Assembly: GCF_004363005.1 (NCBI RefSeq)
Contig: NZ_SNYH01000007.1
Location: forward strand, 176,539-240,538
DNA: 64,000 nucleotides
DNA from: Tenacibaculum caenipelagi
GTDB lineage: Bacteria > Bacteroidota > Bacteroidia > Flavobacteriales > Flavobacteriaceae
Reading direction: 5' to 3'
A model generated the notes under the pieces. It was not told the origin of the DNA and ran no database searches. It was given only the letters and a program-made list of their open reading frames with translations. The position numbers and the translations under genes were made by a program. Shown here one piece after another: positions 17,852 through 26,579 of this stretch. The number at the start of each line of letters is the position of its first letter. Position 1 is the stretch's first letter.

Positions 17852-18952
17852 ATGACTGAAATTAGACACGATTGGACGAAAGAGGAAATTCTAGAAGTAT
17901 ACAATAAGCCTTTAATGGAGCTTTTGTACGAAGCTTCAACTATGCATAGAAAATATCACGATCCAAATACTGTACAAGTAAGCACATTAATTTCAATAAA
18001 AACTGGTGGGTGTTCTGAAGATTGCGGATACTGCCCGCAAGCAGCGCGTTACCATACTAATATTGAAGGAAACGATTTGATGACAGTTAACCAAGTAAAA
18101 GCACAAGCTTTACGTGCTAAAGAAGGTGGTTCATCAAGAGTTTGTATGGGTGCTTCTTGGAGAAACGTAAAAGACGGACCAGAATTTGACCAAGTGTTAG
18201 ATATGGTACGTACTATTAATAAATTGGATATGGAAGTTTGCTGTACCTTAGGAATGGTGACTGAAAATCAAGCAAAACGTTTGGCAGAAGCTGGTTTATA
18301 TGCTTATAACCACAACATTGATACTTCAGAAGATTATTACGATGATGTAATTTCTACTCGTGCCTTTAAAGATAGAATTGATACTATTGAAAATGTACGT
18401 AAAACGAACGTAACAGTTTGTTCTGGAGGAATTATAGGTATGGGAGAATCATTAGAAGACCGAGCAGGAATGTTAGAAACCTTAACACGTTTTTCTCCAC
18501 ATCCAGAATCTGTGCCAATCAATGCTTTAGTTGCAGTTGAAGGAACTCCTTTAGAAGAGCAGCCTCCTGTAAATATCTTTGAAATGGTTCGTATGGTTGC
18601 AACTGCTCGTATTGTGTTGCCAGATTCGCAAGTACGTTTATCAGCAGGAAGAACTCAAATGAGTAGAGAAGGACAAGCTATGTGTTTCTTTGCTGGGGCA
18701 AATTCTATTTTTGCAGGAGATAAATTATTAACAACTCCGAATCCAGATATTAATGAAGATATGAAAATGTTTGAAGATTTAGGATTGAACACACAAAAGC
18801 CTTTCTTTAAACATGAGCAAAGAGAATCAGTAGAAGCTGAAAATTCTCAATACGAAGCCTTAGGTGAAAAACCAAAATGGACAAGACCAGATCATAAGAT
18901 TGAACGCAACGAACAAAAAAAGCAAGAAGCTTTAGCGTTAAGAAAACAATAA
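17852..18952 (+). CDS. bioB: Biotin synthase
   Basis: BioB is the radical-SAM enzyme that inserts sulfur into dethiobiotin. The 366-residue protein has the 4Fe-4S/SAM motif CSEDCGYC near residue 54, then the conserved blocks RVCMGASWRN, YNHNIDTSEDYY, GGIIGMGES and the C-terminal AGRTQMSREGQAMCFFAGANSIF that contributes to the 2Fe-2S site. It has its own transcription unit, bounded by terminators on both sides, 3.8 kb from bioA. It would need Suf-type Fe-S assembly, encoded at the left end of the window. Confidence 0.98.
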   Translation: MTEIRHDWTKEEILEVYNKPLMELLYEASTMHRKYHDPNTVQVSTLISIKTGGCSEDCGYCPQAARYHTNIEGNDLMTVNQVKAQALRAKEGGSSRVCMGASWRNVKDGPEFDQVLDMVRTINKLDMEVCCTLGMVTENQAKRLAEAGLYAYNHNIDTSEDYYDDVISTRAFKDRIDTIENVRKTNVTVCSGGIIGMGESLEDRAGMLETLTRFSPHPESVPINALVAVEGTPLEEQPPVNIFEMVRMVATARIVLPDSQVRLSAGRTQMSREGQAMCFFAGANSIFAGDKLLTTPNPDINEDMKMFEDLGLNTQKPFFKHEQRESVEAENSQYEALGEKPKWTRPDHKIERNEQKKQEALALRKQ

Positions 18953-18963
18953 TTTAAAAAATT

Positions 18964-18992
18964 AAAAAGCGATGTTTAAAACATCGCTTTTT
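18964..18992. terminator. Bidirectional terminator between bioB and the barrel gene
   Basis: Perfect 14-base arms (AAAAAGCGATGTTT / AAACATCGCTTTTT) with a T-run on each strand, shared by the convergent genes bioB and the outer-membrane barrel gene. Confidence 0.85.
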
Positions 18993-18995
18993 TTA

Positions 18996-19583
18996 TTAGA
19001 AGTCAAACCCTATGTAAAATTGCCAGACTCTATTTTTGGGTTTGTCTTCATCATAAATATCATTTAATCCCAAATGATACCTTACTCCTAAACTTACTCC
19101 ACTATTGGTTTTAAAACCTCCTCCAAAATTTACTCCCCAATCAAAATTATTTGGGTTAAACTCTTGTGATGTATTATAAAGAGCAAAACCACTATCAAAA
19201 GTTTCTTTATGAGATATAGAAAGTCCTATTTGAGGTCCTACTTCTAAAAAGAAATTTTCTGAAGGATATAATTTCAACATTAAAGGAAGATTGATATAAT
19301 CTAACTCTTGCTTATATGTACCACTACCATCAATAATTTTATACCCTTGTTGCGAATACAATAATTCTAACTGAAGTGAAGCACTTTTACCTATAAAAGA
19401 TTCTCCATAAAAACCTATATGAAAACCATGCAATTGTTCTGTTTCTGAATTTCCATCAAAACTAACTGCGGATAAATTGTACCCTCCTTTAATACCTGCC
19501 TTAGATTTCTTACTACTATCTTGTGCATATATAGATGCTCCCATCATTACTATAAATAATAGTACTAATTGAATATTTTTCAT
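18996..19583 (-). CDS. PorT-type outer-membrane beta-barrel protein
   Basis: 195 residues with a cleavable signal peptide (ending near SIYAQ) followed by alternating amphipathic strands: KAGIKGGYNLSAVSF, GFHIGFYGE, ASLQLELLYSQQGY, FFLEVGPQIGLS, WGVNFGGGF, GVSLGVRYHLG and the final strand ending WQFYIGFDF with a terminal phenylalanine. This is an eight-strand outer-membrane barrel of the common Bacteroidota outer membrane protein beta-barrel domain. Function unknown. It is followed downstream by the shared terminator and preceded by a repeat lipoprotein on the same strand, 110 bases away. Confidence 0.75.
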   Translation of the reverse strand: MKNIQLVLLFIVMMGASIYAQDSSKKSKAGIKGGYNLSAVSFDGNSETEQLHGFHIGFYGESFIGKSASLQLELLYSQQGYKIIDGSGTYKQELDYINLPLMLKLYPSENFFLEVGPQIGLSISHKETFDSGFALYNTSQEFNPNNFDWGVNFGGGFKTNSGVSLGVRYHLGLNDIYDEDKPKNRVWQFYIGFDF

Positions 19584-19693
19584 TTTTATCTATTTTAATT
19601 TTATAACTCCGTCTTGTTCTAATAAAAACTTTAGGCTACTGCAGAGAGTAGCCATAAAGCTCCAAATCAACTAACTTAAGAGGTGTTTAGTTT

Positions 19694-20746
19694 TTATATC
19701 TTTTTAAATGTGAGTGTTACTGATGCATCTGTTTTACTCTGTAATGTAACCATAGTACTGGTATAAGTAGTTACTATCCAATCGTTACTTAGAGCACTTA
19801 GCGCTGTATTGCTTGCAAAAGAAATATTTAAAAACACTTTAATATCAGAACTCACACTATAAGTTCCTTCAATATTTTCTAAAGTGGTATTAACTGTATT
19901 TCTAGCTACTAGTTTTAAATCATTCGTAAATTCTATCGTATAATCTGCATACTCATTAGCTTTATTTATACCAGCTTCGATAAAACTTTCTACTTTAAAT
20001 TTAGACTTACTAATAATAGCTTCTACCTCATCTGCTGTTTCTTCTGCAGTCTCTTCTTCTTCTTCATAAGAAGTACATTCTTCAATTGAATCTTGAAACT
20101 CAGCATCACTATTCACTTGTACAGTAGTTCCATCACTTAATGTTACAGTAATAGGATATTTAACAGAAAAATATTCATCTGAATTTAAATCGGTCATAAA
20201 ATTGTACAGTTGCTCTTCAGATTGTACAACTACTGTCCCTGTTTGCTCTATATTAACATCATATGTTAACATGGTAATTGGAAAACTAATATTTACACAT
20301 GAAATCGCTTCTTCCATTGCATTAGAGGCTTCTTCACATTGTGTTTTAAGTTCATTAAAATCGGCTTCTGAAGCTACAGTTAATTCTGTATAGTTACTTA
20401 ACTTAACTCTAATTGGAAAATTAAAAATAACAGTATCATCATCATCGTTAAACTCTCCCATTATTTCTAACACCTTTTCATAATCTAGGCTACTTATTAA
20501 GGTGATTTCCTGACCATTTATAGTAGCTGTTAGTGGGAATAGTAATTCTGTACATGAATTGTTATCTAAAAAATCATCTTCAGAACCATCATTCATTGCA
20601 GTTCTTTCATAATTTTCGGCTGTTTGCGATGTTGAAGAATTTGCATTGGGGTTAGTACCTACTTGTTCATTTTCTTCTGATTGACATGATGTAAAAATTG
20701 TCAAAGTAGTTAATGCTATTATGGCTAATATTTTCATCGTTTTCAT
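19694..20746 (-). CDS. Repeat lipoprotein of unknown function
   Basis: I place the start at 20746, giving 350 residues with a lipoprotein signal (TIFTSC lipobox near residue 22); an upstream start would add nine charged residues in front of the signal. After a Ser/Asn/Glu-rich linker there are two copies of a module of roughly 70-80 residues: each begins with a Cys followed by a (F)P-(L/I)-T strand, has a central PI(R/T)V-L strand, and ends with an ASEADFNELKTQC / NSDAEFQDSIEEC motif. An acidic segment and a C-terminal beta domain follow. I do not recognise a function. It is divergent from the ECF sigma factor at 20875. Confidence 0.7.
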   Translation of the reverse strand: MKTMKILAIIALTTLTIFTSCQSEENEQVGTNPNANSSTSQTAENYERTAMNDGSEDDFLDNNSCTELLFPLTATINGQEITLISSLDYEKVLEIMGEFNDDDDTVIFNFPIRVKLSNYTELTVASEADFNELKTQCEEASNAMEEAISCVNISFPITMLTYDVNIEQTGTVVVQSEEQLYNFMTDLNSDEYFSVKYPITVTLSDGTTVQVNSDAEFQDSIEECTSYEEEEETAEETADEVEAIISKSKFKVESFIEAGINKANEYADYTIEFTNDLKLVARNTVNTTLENIEGTYSVSSDIKVFLNISFASNTALSALSNDWIVTTYTSTMVTLQSKTDASVTLTFKKI

Positions 20747-20824
20747 CTTAATAAATTTTAATTTTTTAAACATTTGTTTTCTGAGCTCTTTCTGTCCTTT
20801 AGAAAACTATAAAACATTTTACCC

Positions 20825-20832
20825 TACCTTTG
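20825..20832 (+). promoter_or_regulatory. -7 box for the ECF sigma gene
   Basis: TACCTTTG, a match to TAnnTTTG, about 42 bases before the ATG at 20875. No TTTG partner at ideal distance. Confidence 0.45.
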
Positions 20833-20874
20833 TTTTCGATTTTTTTTCTATTTTAACTCTATAAAAGTATTCAT

Positions 20875-21384
20875 ATGACTAAAAAATCATTGTGCAACGA
20901 AGAAGATTTTAACGAGTTTTACCGATCTAACATTCAGTTTGTTACAAACTTTTCATCGTATAAATCTAATGATAAAGATACTGCCCTAGATTTAATACAA
21001 GAAGCTTTTTTAAGAATGTGGGAAAAATGTTCAGAAATATCGTATGAAAAAGCAAAATCGTACTTATTTACTAGCGTAAACAATCTTTTTTTAAACAAAT
21101 TAAAGCATGAAAAAGTGGTTTTAAATTATGCTAAAAACTCCCCTTATATAGACATTAATAATCAAAGTCCGGAATACTTATTAGAAGAAGAAGAATTTAA
21201 AGATAAACTAAAAAATGCCATTGAAAACTTAACAGAAGCCGAACGCGAAGTTTTTTTGTTAAATAGAATCGATGGTAAAAAATATAGAGAAATAGCAGAA
21301 TTACTCAACATTTCTCAAAAAGCAGTAGAAAAAAGGATGTCTTCTGCATTAAAAAAACTAAGAACAAAAATAGAATTATTATAA
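20875..21384 (+). CDS. ECF sigma factor, FecI-like
   Basis: 169 residues with sigma region 2 (LDLIQEAFLRMWEK) and region 4 (LTEAEREVFLLNRIDGKKYREIAELLNISQKAVEKRM, a helix-turn-helix). There is no region 3, as expected of an extracytoplasmic-function sigma factor. It is followed by a FecR-type anti-sigma factor and a TonB-dependent receptor with an N-terminal signalling-type domain, so it most likely drives transcription of that receptor in response to substrate. Confidence 0.92.
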   Translation: MTKKSLCNEEDFNEFYRSNIQFVTNFSSYKSNDKDTALDLIQEAFLRMWEKCSEISYEKAKSYLFTSVNNLFLNKLKHEKVVLNYAKNSPYIDINNQSPEYLLEEEEFKDKLKNAIENLTEAEREVFLLNRIDGKKYREIAELLNISQKAVEKRMSSALKKLRTKIELL

Positions 21385-21434
21385 GGGTAGGGAAATTTGC
21401 TTCTTTGTTGTCTAAAAGTTAGTTAAGTACGAAA

Positions 21435-22346
21435 ATGAAAGATGAGAAATACATATTAAAATGGTTAAACGGAGAAATTCCTGACGAAGAATTGTCTCTA
21501 TTAAAACAAGATAAAAGCTTTAAAAATCTTGAAAAAATAGCGCATTATTCTTCTCAAATAGAAACTCCTAAAGTAGACATTGAAAAAGCTCTTAAAGAGT
21601 TTGGATTGAAAAAAACTACTGTCAAGAAAAGCAAAGTTATTTCATTTAATTATAAGAGTGTATACAAGTACGCCGCTGCTGTAATTGTATTATTAGTTTC
21701 TTCCTACTTTTTATTTTTTAACAACTCCGCTAGCTTTAGTACGCAATATGCTGAAACAAAAACCTTCAATTTACCTGATAATTCAGAGGTAATATTAAAT
21801 GCTAATTCTAACATTTCTTTCAATAAAAAAAAATGGGAAGACAATAGAAATTTACAACTTGATGGAGAAGCCTATTTTAAGGTAAAAAAAGGGAAATCTT
21901 TTACTGTAAATACTTCTTTGGGTAAGGTTACAGTTTTAGGAACTCAGTTTAATGTCAAGAAACGTAAAAACTTTTTTGAAGTAAAAACTTTTGAAGGATT
22001 GGTGAGTGTACAATATAAAAACACTTTAGTAAAATTAGCCAAAGGAAAGGTTTTTAAGGTAATCAACGATACGATTCAAGGTGTTACTACGTTTAATATT
22101 AACGATAAGTATTGGCTACAAAATGAATCTAATTTTAAAAGTATTCCTCTAAAATTTGTAATTGACGATTTACAAAATCAATATGATTATACCGTAAGTA
22201 CCAAAAATATAAATCTAGATCAACTTTATACTGGTGGTTTTACTCACACCGATATAAATATAGCTTTACAAGCTATTACGATTCCGCTACAGTTATCATA
22301 TACAATAGAAGGTAAAAACATTACTATTTATAAAAATGATAAGTAA
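21435..22346 (+). CDS. FecR-like anti-sigma factor
   Basis: 303 residues: a short cytoplasmic N-terminal region with YILKWLNGEIPDEEL, which would hold the sigma factor, one membrane span around 75-93 (YAAAVIVLLVSSYFLFF), a periplasmic FecR domain (TFNLPDNSEVILNANS, LDGEAYFKVKKGKSFTVNT, VTVLGTQFNV) and a C-terminal DUF4974-type domain that in this family contacts the receptor. It overlaps the receptor gene by 11 bases, indicating coupled translation. Confidence 0.9.
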   Translation: MKDEKYILKWLNGEIPDEELSLLKQDKSFKNLEKIAHYSSQIETPKVDIEKALKEFGLKKTTVKKSKVISFNYKSVYKYAAAVIVLLVSSYFLFFNNSASFSTQYAETKTFNLPDNSEVILNANSNISFNKKKWEDNRNLQLDGEAYFKVKKGKSFTVNTSLGKVTVLGTQFNVKKRKNFFEVKTFEGLVSVQYKNTLVKLAKGKVFKVINDTIQGVTTFNINDKYWLQNESNFKSIPLKFVIDDLQNQYDYTVSTKNINLDQLYTGGFTHTDINIALQAITIPLQLSYTIEGKNITIYKNDK

Positions 22347-24864
22347 AAAAATAACTTTTCTAGTTCTTTTTATTTTTTCTCTTGCTGTAAAGGCTCAAGA
22401 TAATACTGTGAAAACTCTACTAAAAGACGTTTTGGTAGAAATTGAAAAAAAGCACCAAGTAACATTTACATACTCTGACAAAGACTTAGAGAATATATAC
22501 ATCGTAAAACCCAATAGCGATTTATCATTAACAGAAACTATAAGCTACTTAAAGTCTGTCACTCCTTTTAATCTTAAAGTTTTAGATAATCGGTTTATTA
22601 CCATATCATACTTAGAAAAGAAAATCTCCATTTGCGGAAAAATTATAGATTCTAACACATCCGAACCGTTGGTCTTGGCTACGATTTTAATAAATAATAC
22701 TAGTAAGGGTACTTCCTCTGATAATAATGGTGAGTTTAACCTAGGTTCTGTCCCTGCTAATGCCGAAATTACTATTTCGTATGTAGGGTACCAATCTATT
22801 ACACTACCTGCTAAAAATTTATTTACTAACAATTCATGTAAAGAAATTTATTTAGATGACTTAATGGAAAAACTACCAGAAGTAATAATTCCAACCCTAT
22901 TAACTACTGGACTACAAAAAAACATAGATGGAAGTATTGTTTTAAATACAAAAAAGTTTGGAATTCTACCTGGTTTAATTGAACCCGATATTTTAAAAAC
23001 TATTAAGGTTCTTCCAGGAGTAGAAAGTATAAACGAAAGTGTATCTAATATTAATGTAAGAGGTGGTACCAATGATCAAAACTTAATGCTTTGGGATGGG
23101 ATAAAGATGTATCATACTAGTCATTTTTTTGGTCTAATTTCAGCATACAATCCTTACTTAACCCAAAAGGCAACAGTAACCAAAAATGGTACCAGTACAA
23201 AGTTTAGTGATGGTGTTTCAAGTACAATCAGTATGCAAACAACAAACAATATTTCAGATGTAATTTCTGGAGGGGCTGGTTTTAATTTATTAAGTGCTGA
23301 TGCTTTTATACAAATACCTATAACTAAAAAATTAGGGCTTCATGCTTCAGTTAGAAGATCTATTACCGATTTTCTGGATACCCCTACCTATGACAAATAT
23401 TTTAGTAGAAGTTTTCAAGAAAACTCTATAGCTTCGAACAAAGAAAATGAAGCTTCTACCGATTTTTATTTTTATGATTATTCTTTTAAAATTCTATACG
23501 ACATTAATCAACATCATTTATTACGAGCCAATTTAATAAACATACAAAACAGCTTAGACTATACCGAAGAATATACCTCTGGAAGCACAACCATTGAAGA
23601 AAACAGTTTATTAAAACAAGAAAATATTGGAGCTAATATTAGTTGGAATGCTAAATGGACTTCTAGCTTTTCTACAGAATTTTCTGCTTTTATTTCAGAT
23701 TACAAAATAAACTCATCAGACTTCAATAAAGAGACTGACCAGTTTCAAACTCAATTTAATAATGTTCTAGAAACTGAAATTAAGTTTACTACAAACCACC
23801 TTCTTTCTGATGCTATAACTCTTACCAATGGTGCTGTTTTTAACGAAATAGGTGTTGCTAATAAAACAACTGTAAATGCACCTACTTATTCAAAATCTGT
23901 AAAAGAAGTTTTGCTTAAATCTGCTCTTTTTTCTGAAATAGAGCTTCATAAAAACAATACGTATGCAAGGTTTGGTTTACGTGCCAATTACTTTCACGAT
24001 TTCAATAAGTTTATTGTGGAACCAAGAATTAATGTTAGACAAAAATTACGTAATGGTTTCTTTTTAAAATTAGCCGGAGAATTTAAAAACCAAACAACCA
24101 CACAGAAAATAGACTTTCAGGATAACTTTTTAGGTATTGAAAAAAGAAGATGGGTTTTAGCAGATAACAATAAAACTCCAATCATAAAAAGTAAACAAGC
24201 ATCCTTTGGAACCGAGTATTCTAAAAACAACCTACAAATAGACATAGTAGGATTTTACAAATTTGTTGAAGGGATAACTGTTGCTAATCAAGGATTCTAT
24301 AACAATGTTCAAACACTAAATTCTATAGGAGATTATACAGTAAAAGGAGTTGAATTTTTAGTTAATAAGAAAAGTGAGAAAATTAGTACTTGGATAAGTT
24401 ATACTTTTTCTGAAAACAATTATGATTTTACAGAATTTACACCTAATACATTTCCTAGTAGTTTAGATATTATACATTCTTTTAGTAGTGCTTTAAATTA
24501 TAATTTAAATAATAATATTAAGTTCTCTTTAGGGGCTATCTTACGTTCTGGAACCCCATATACAAAACCAGTTGAAGGTAATGAAACAATACAAGATGGT
24601 AATAGAATCATAGTAAATTACGATACACCTAATCAAGATAGACTTCAAAATTTCTTCAGAGTTAATACTTCATTGAGTTATAATTTCAATCTGTCAAAAA
24701 AATTAAAGTCAACTGCTAGAGTTGGTTTTACCAATATTACAAACAGAAAAAATGTAGTAAATACTTATTATATTGTTGATGAAAATAATACTGATAAAAC
24801 TAAAAGAATAGATACTTACTCATTACCTTTCACCCCCAACCTTAGCTTCAGAATTGACTTTTAA
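22336..24864 (+). CDS. TonB-dependent receptor with N-terminal signalling-type domain
   Basis: 842 residues. Signal peptide to about residue 20; a secretin/TonB short N-terminal type domain (about 25-95) that can signal to FecR; a carboxypeptidase-regulatory-like domain (about 98-175, with SSDNNGEFNLGSVPANAEITISYVGY); a plug (VRGGTNDQNLMLWDGIKMY); and a barrel ending in a terminal phenylalanine strand (NLSFRIDF). With the upstream FecI/FecR pair it forms a trans-envelope regulated uptake system. The substrate is not evident. Confidence 0.88.
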   Translation: MISKKITFLVLFIFSLAVKAQDNTVKTLLKDVLVEIEKKHQVTFTYSDKDLENIYIVKPNSDLSLTETISYLKSVTPFNLKVLDNRFITISYLEKKISICGKIIDSNTSEPLVLATILINNTSKGTSSDNNGEFNLGSVPANAEITISYVGYQSITLPAKNLFTNNSCKEIYLDDLMEKLPEVIIPTLLTTGLQKNIDGSIVLNTKKFGILPGLIEPDILKTIKVLPGVESINESVSNINVRGGTNDQNLMLWDGIKMYHTSHFFGLISAYNPYLTQKATVTKNGTSTKFSDGVSSTISMQTTNNISDVISGGAGFNLLSADAFIQIPITKKLGLHASVRRSITDFLDTPTYDKYFSRSFQENSIASNKENEASTDFYFYDYSFKILYDINQHHLLRANLINIQNSLDYTEEYTSGSTTIEENSLLKQENIGANISWNAKWTSSFSTEFSAFISDYKINSSDFNKETDQFQTQFNNVLETEIKFTTNHLLSDAITLTNGAVFNEIGVANKTTVNAPTYSKSVKEVLLKSALFSEIELHKNNTYARFGLRANYFHDFNKFIVEPRINVRQKLRNGFFLKLAGEFKNQTTTQKIDFQDNFLGIEKRRWVLADNNKTPIIKSKQASFGTEYSKNNLQIDIVGFYKFVEGITVANQGFYNNVQTLNSIGDYTVKGVEFLVNKKSEKISTWISYTFSENNYDFTEFTPNTFPSSLDIIHSFSSALNYNLNNNIKFSLGAILRSGTPYTKPVEGNETIQDGNRIIVNYDTPNQDRLQNFFRVNTSLSYNFNLSKKLKSTARVGFTNITNRKNVVNTYYIVDENNTDKTKRIDTYSLPFTPNLSFRIDF

Positions 24865-24927
24865 TTCTTATAAAATCTTCCTCAATTTTTAACACTACTA
24901 ACTCAAAAATACATCGTAACAATTTCT

Positions 24928-24935
24928 TAACTTTG
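24928..24935 (+). promoter_or_regulatory. -7 box for the JmjC-like gene
   Basis: TAACTTTG, a match to TAnnTTTG, ending 19 bases before the ATG at 24955. Confidence 0.45.
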
Positions 24936-24954
24936 CTGCTTTAAACTGAGAGCT

Positions 24955-25827
24955 ATGGGATTAAATCTTTCTAATGTTGATAGAGTAAAAACTATTACCA
25001 AAGAAGACTTTATCAAAAACTATTTTAAACCACAAAAGCCTGTGGTAATTGAACGCTTTATTGAAGATTGGCCTGCATATTCTAAATGGTCTTTAGACTA
25101 TATGAAAGAAATTGCTGGTGACAAAACTGTTCCTTTATATGATGACAGGCCTGTTGATTATAAAGATGGTTTCAATGAGCCTCATGCCACTATGAAGATG
25201 AGTGAATATGTAGATTTATTAAAACGTGAACCTACTAAATTCAGGATTTTTTTATGGAATATTTTAAAGGAGGTACCTCAGTTACAAAATGATTTTAAGT
25301 TTCCTGATTTTGGCTTACGCTTAATGAAGGGCTTACCTATGTTGTTTTTTGGCGGACGCGATTCATATACATTTATGCATTATGATATTGACTTAGCTAA
25401 TATCTTCCACTTCCATTTTGAAGGAAAAAAGAAATGTATTTTATTTGATCAGAAGCAAAACAATTTTTTATACAAAATTCCACATTCATTAATTACTCGT
25501 GAAGATATTGATTTTAACGACCCTGATTTTGATAAGTGGCCTGCATTAAAAAAAGCTAAAGGATATGTTGCTGAGTTAGAACATGGAAATGTGTTGTATA
25601 TGCCTGAAGGGTATTGGCACTATATGCGTTATGTTACTCCTGGTTTTTCTATGAGTTTACGTGCTATTGCTCGTACACCTAAAAACTTAGGAAAAGCTGT
25701 TTACAATGTATTTGTAATGCGCACAGTTGATAATTTTATGCGTCGTATAAAAGGTCAAAAATGGATTGACTGGAAAAATGAACAAGCAATAGCGAGAACA
25801 AATAAAGCAAATAAAATTGCATCATAA
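24955..25827 (+). CDS. Cupin-like (JmjC-type) Fe(II)/2-oxoglutarate oxygenase candidate
   Basis: 290 residues. An N-terminal segment common in JmjC-like proteins, KPVVIERFIEDWPAYSKWSLDYM, is followed by a double-stranded beta-helix with an HxD motif (FMHYDIDLANIFHFHF) and a distal histidine in YMPEGYWHYMRY, the three ligands for iron. Relatives hydroxylate protein side chains or small molecules; the substrate is unknown. It has its own -7 box after the TonB receptor gene and ends at a shared terminator, so it may be independent of the receptor operon. Confidence 0.8.
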   Translation: MGLNLSNVDRVKTITKEDFIKNYFKPQKPVVIERFIEDWPAYSKWSLDYMKEIAGDKTVPLYDDRPVDYKDGFNEPHATMKMSEYVDLLKREPTKFRIFLWNILKEVPQLQNDFKFPDFGLRLMKGLPMLFFGGRDSYTFMHYDIDLANIFHFHFEGKKKCILFDQKQNNFLYKIPHSLITREDIDFNDPDFDKWPALKKAKGYVAELEHGNVLYMPEGYWHYMRYVTPGFSMSLRAIARTPKNLGKAVYNVFVMRTVDNFMRRIKGQKWIDWKNEQAIARTNKANKIAS

Positions 25828-25851
25828 AAAAAGCGCCTTACGGCGCTTTTT
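25828..25851. terminator. Bidirectional terminator after the JmjC-like gene
   Basis: A 10-base perfect stem (AAAAAGCGCC / GGCGCTTTTT) with loop TTAC between two convergent genes, with T-runs in both directions. Confidence 0.88.
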
Positions 25852-25854
25852 CTT

Positions 25855-26238
25855 TTATTCCTGTTTTCCAAAAAGTCTTTGAAAAAAGTTTTTAGTCTTT
25901 GTTTTTGTTTCTTTAAACTCTTCCTTTGCTTCTTCAGCAAAATTAGCTAAGTGTTCACTAGCATCTCCTGCAACTTCTGAAGCCTTTTCTGTTATATCAT
26001 CTGCTACTTCTTTAGCTTCGTCAACTAGTTCATTCGCTTTCTCTTTTGCTTTTTGAACAGATTCATCAGAAACAATTTCTTGAACTTTCTCTTTTACGTC
26101 TTCAATCATGTCTACAAAATGTTCACTAGCTTCTCCAACCAACTCACTCGCTTTTTCTGTTACATTGTCCATAACATCTTTAGCTTTATCTAAAGCTTCG
26201 TTTAAGCTATTATCTTTTGTATTCTTTTCTTCAGACAT
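25855..26238 (-). CDS. Low-complexity helical protein with internal duplication
   Basis: 127 residues, almost entirely Glu/Lys/Ala/Asp and predicted to be one long amphipathic helix with an 11-residue-like periodicity, similar in composition to YtxH-like or LEA-type stress proteins. Two halves are related: TEKASELVGEASEHFVD and TEKASEVAGDASEHLAN start similar segments of about 60 residues. There is no signal peptide or membrane span. The C-terminus (FFQRLFGKQE) is basic and aromatic. Function unknown; a desiccation or osmotic-stress type role would be a guess from composition. It is 24 bases downstream of a TM2 protein gene. Confidence 0.6.
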   Translation of the reverse strand: MSEEKNTKDNSLNEALDKAKDVMDNVTEKASELVGEASEHFVDMIEDVKEKVQEIVSDESVQKAKEKANELVDEAKEVADDITEKASEVAGDASEHLANFAEEAKEEFKETKTKTKNFFQRLFGKQE

Positions 26239-26262
26239 GATAAGAAAATTATAGAAAAAAGG

Positions 26263-26544
26263 TTAAAACCAACCTCTTTGGTTTACTTGGTAAGTATCAA
26301 TAAACTCTTGGTCAGATTTAGTTAAATAAATAATTCCTTCAATTAAACCTATAGTACTAGTTAGTATACCTCCAATCCCAAGAGTCAATACTGTTATTAA
26401 CAACATTATAACTCCTTCTTTAGTATATCCCAACACAAATTTATGGATACCTAAATATCCTAATAAAATACCTAGAACACCTGCAATTACTCGTTTACTT
26501 TCTTGATTAGGAACTATATTCCCGTTTTCATCAACTATATTCAT
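26263..26544 (-). CDS. TM2 domain protein
   Basis: 93 residues. The TM2 domain is clear: two membrane spans (about 20-40 and 45-72) containing GILLGYLGIHKFVLGYTKEGV with the characteristic His-Lys-Phe/Tyr-x-Leu-Gly pattern, and GIGGILTSTIGLIEGIIYL. Members are small inner-membrane proteins of unknown function. It precedes the helical low-complexity gene on the same strand. Confidence 0.85.
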   Translation of the reverse strand: MNIVDENGNIVPNQESKRVIAGVLGILLGYLGIHKFVLGYTKEGVIMLLITVLTLGIGGILTSTIGLIEGIIYLTKSDQEFIDTYQVNQRGWF

Positions 26545-26579
26545 CTTTCTGTTTCTTTATAAGTTATAAGTTGTTAAAT

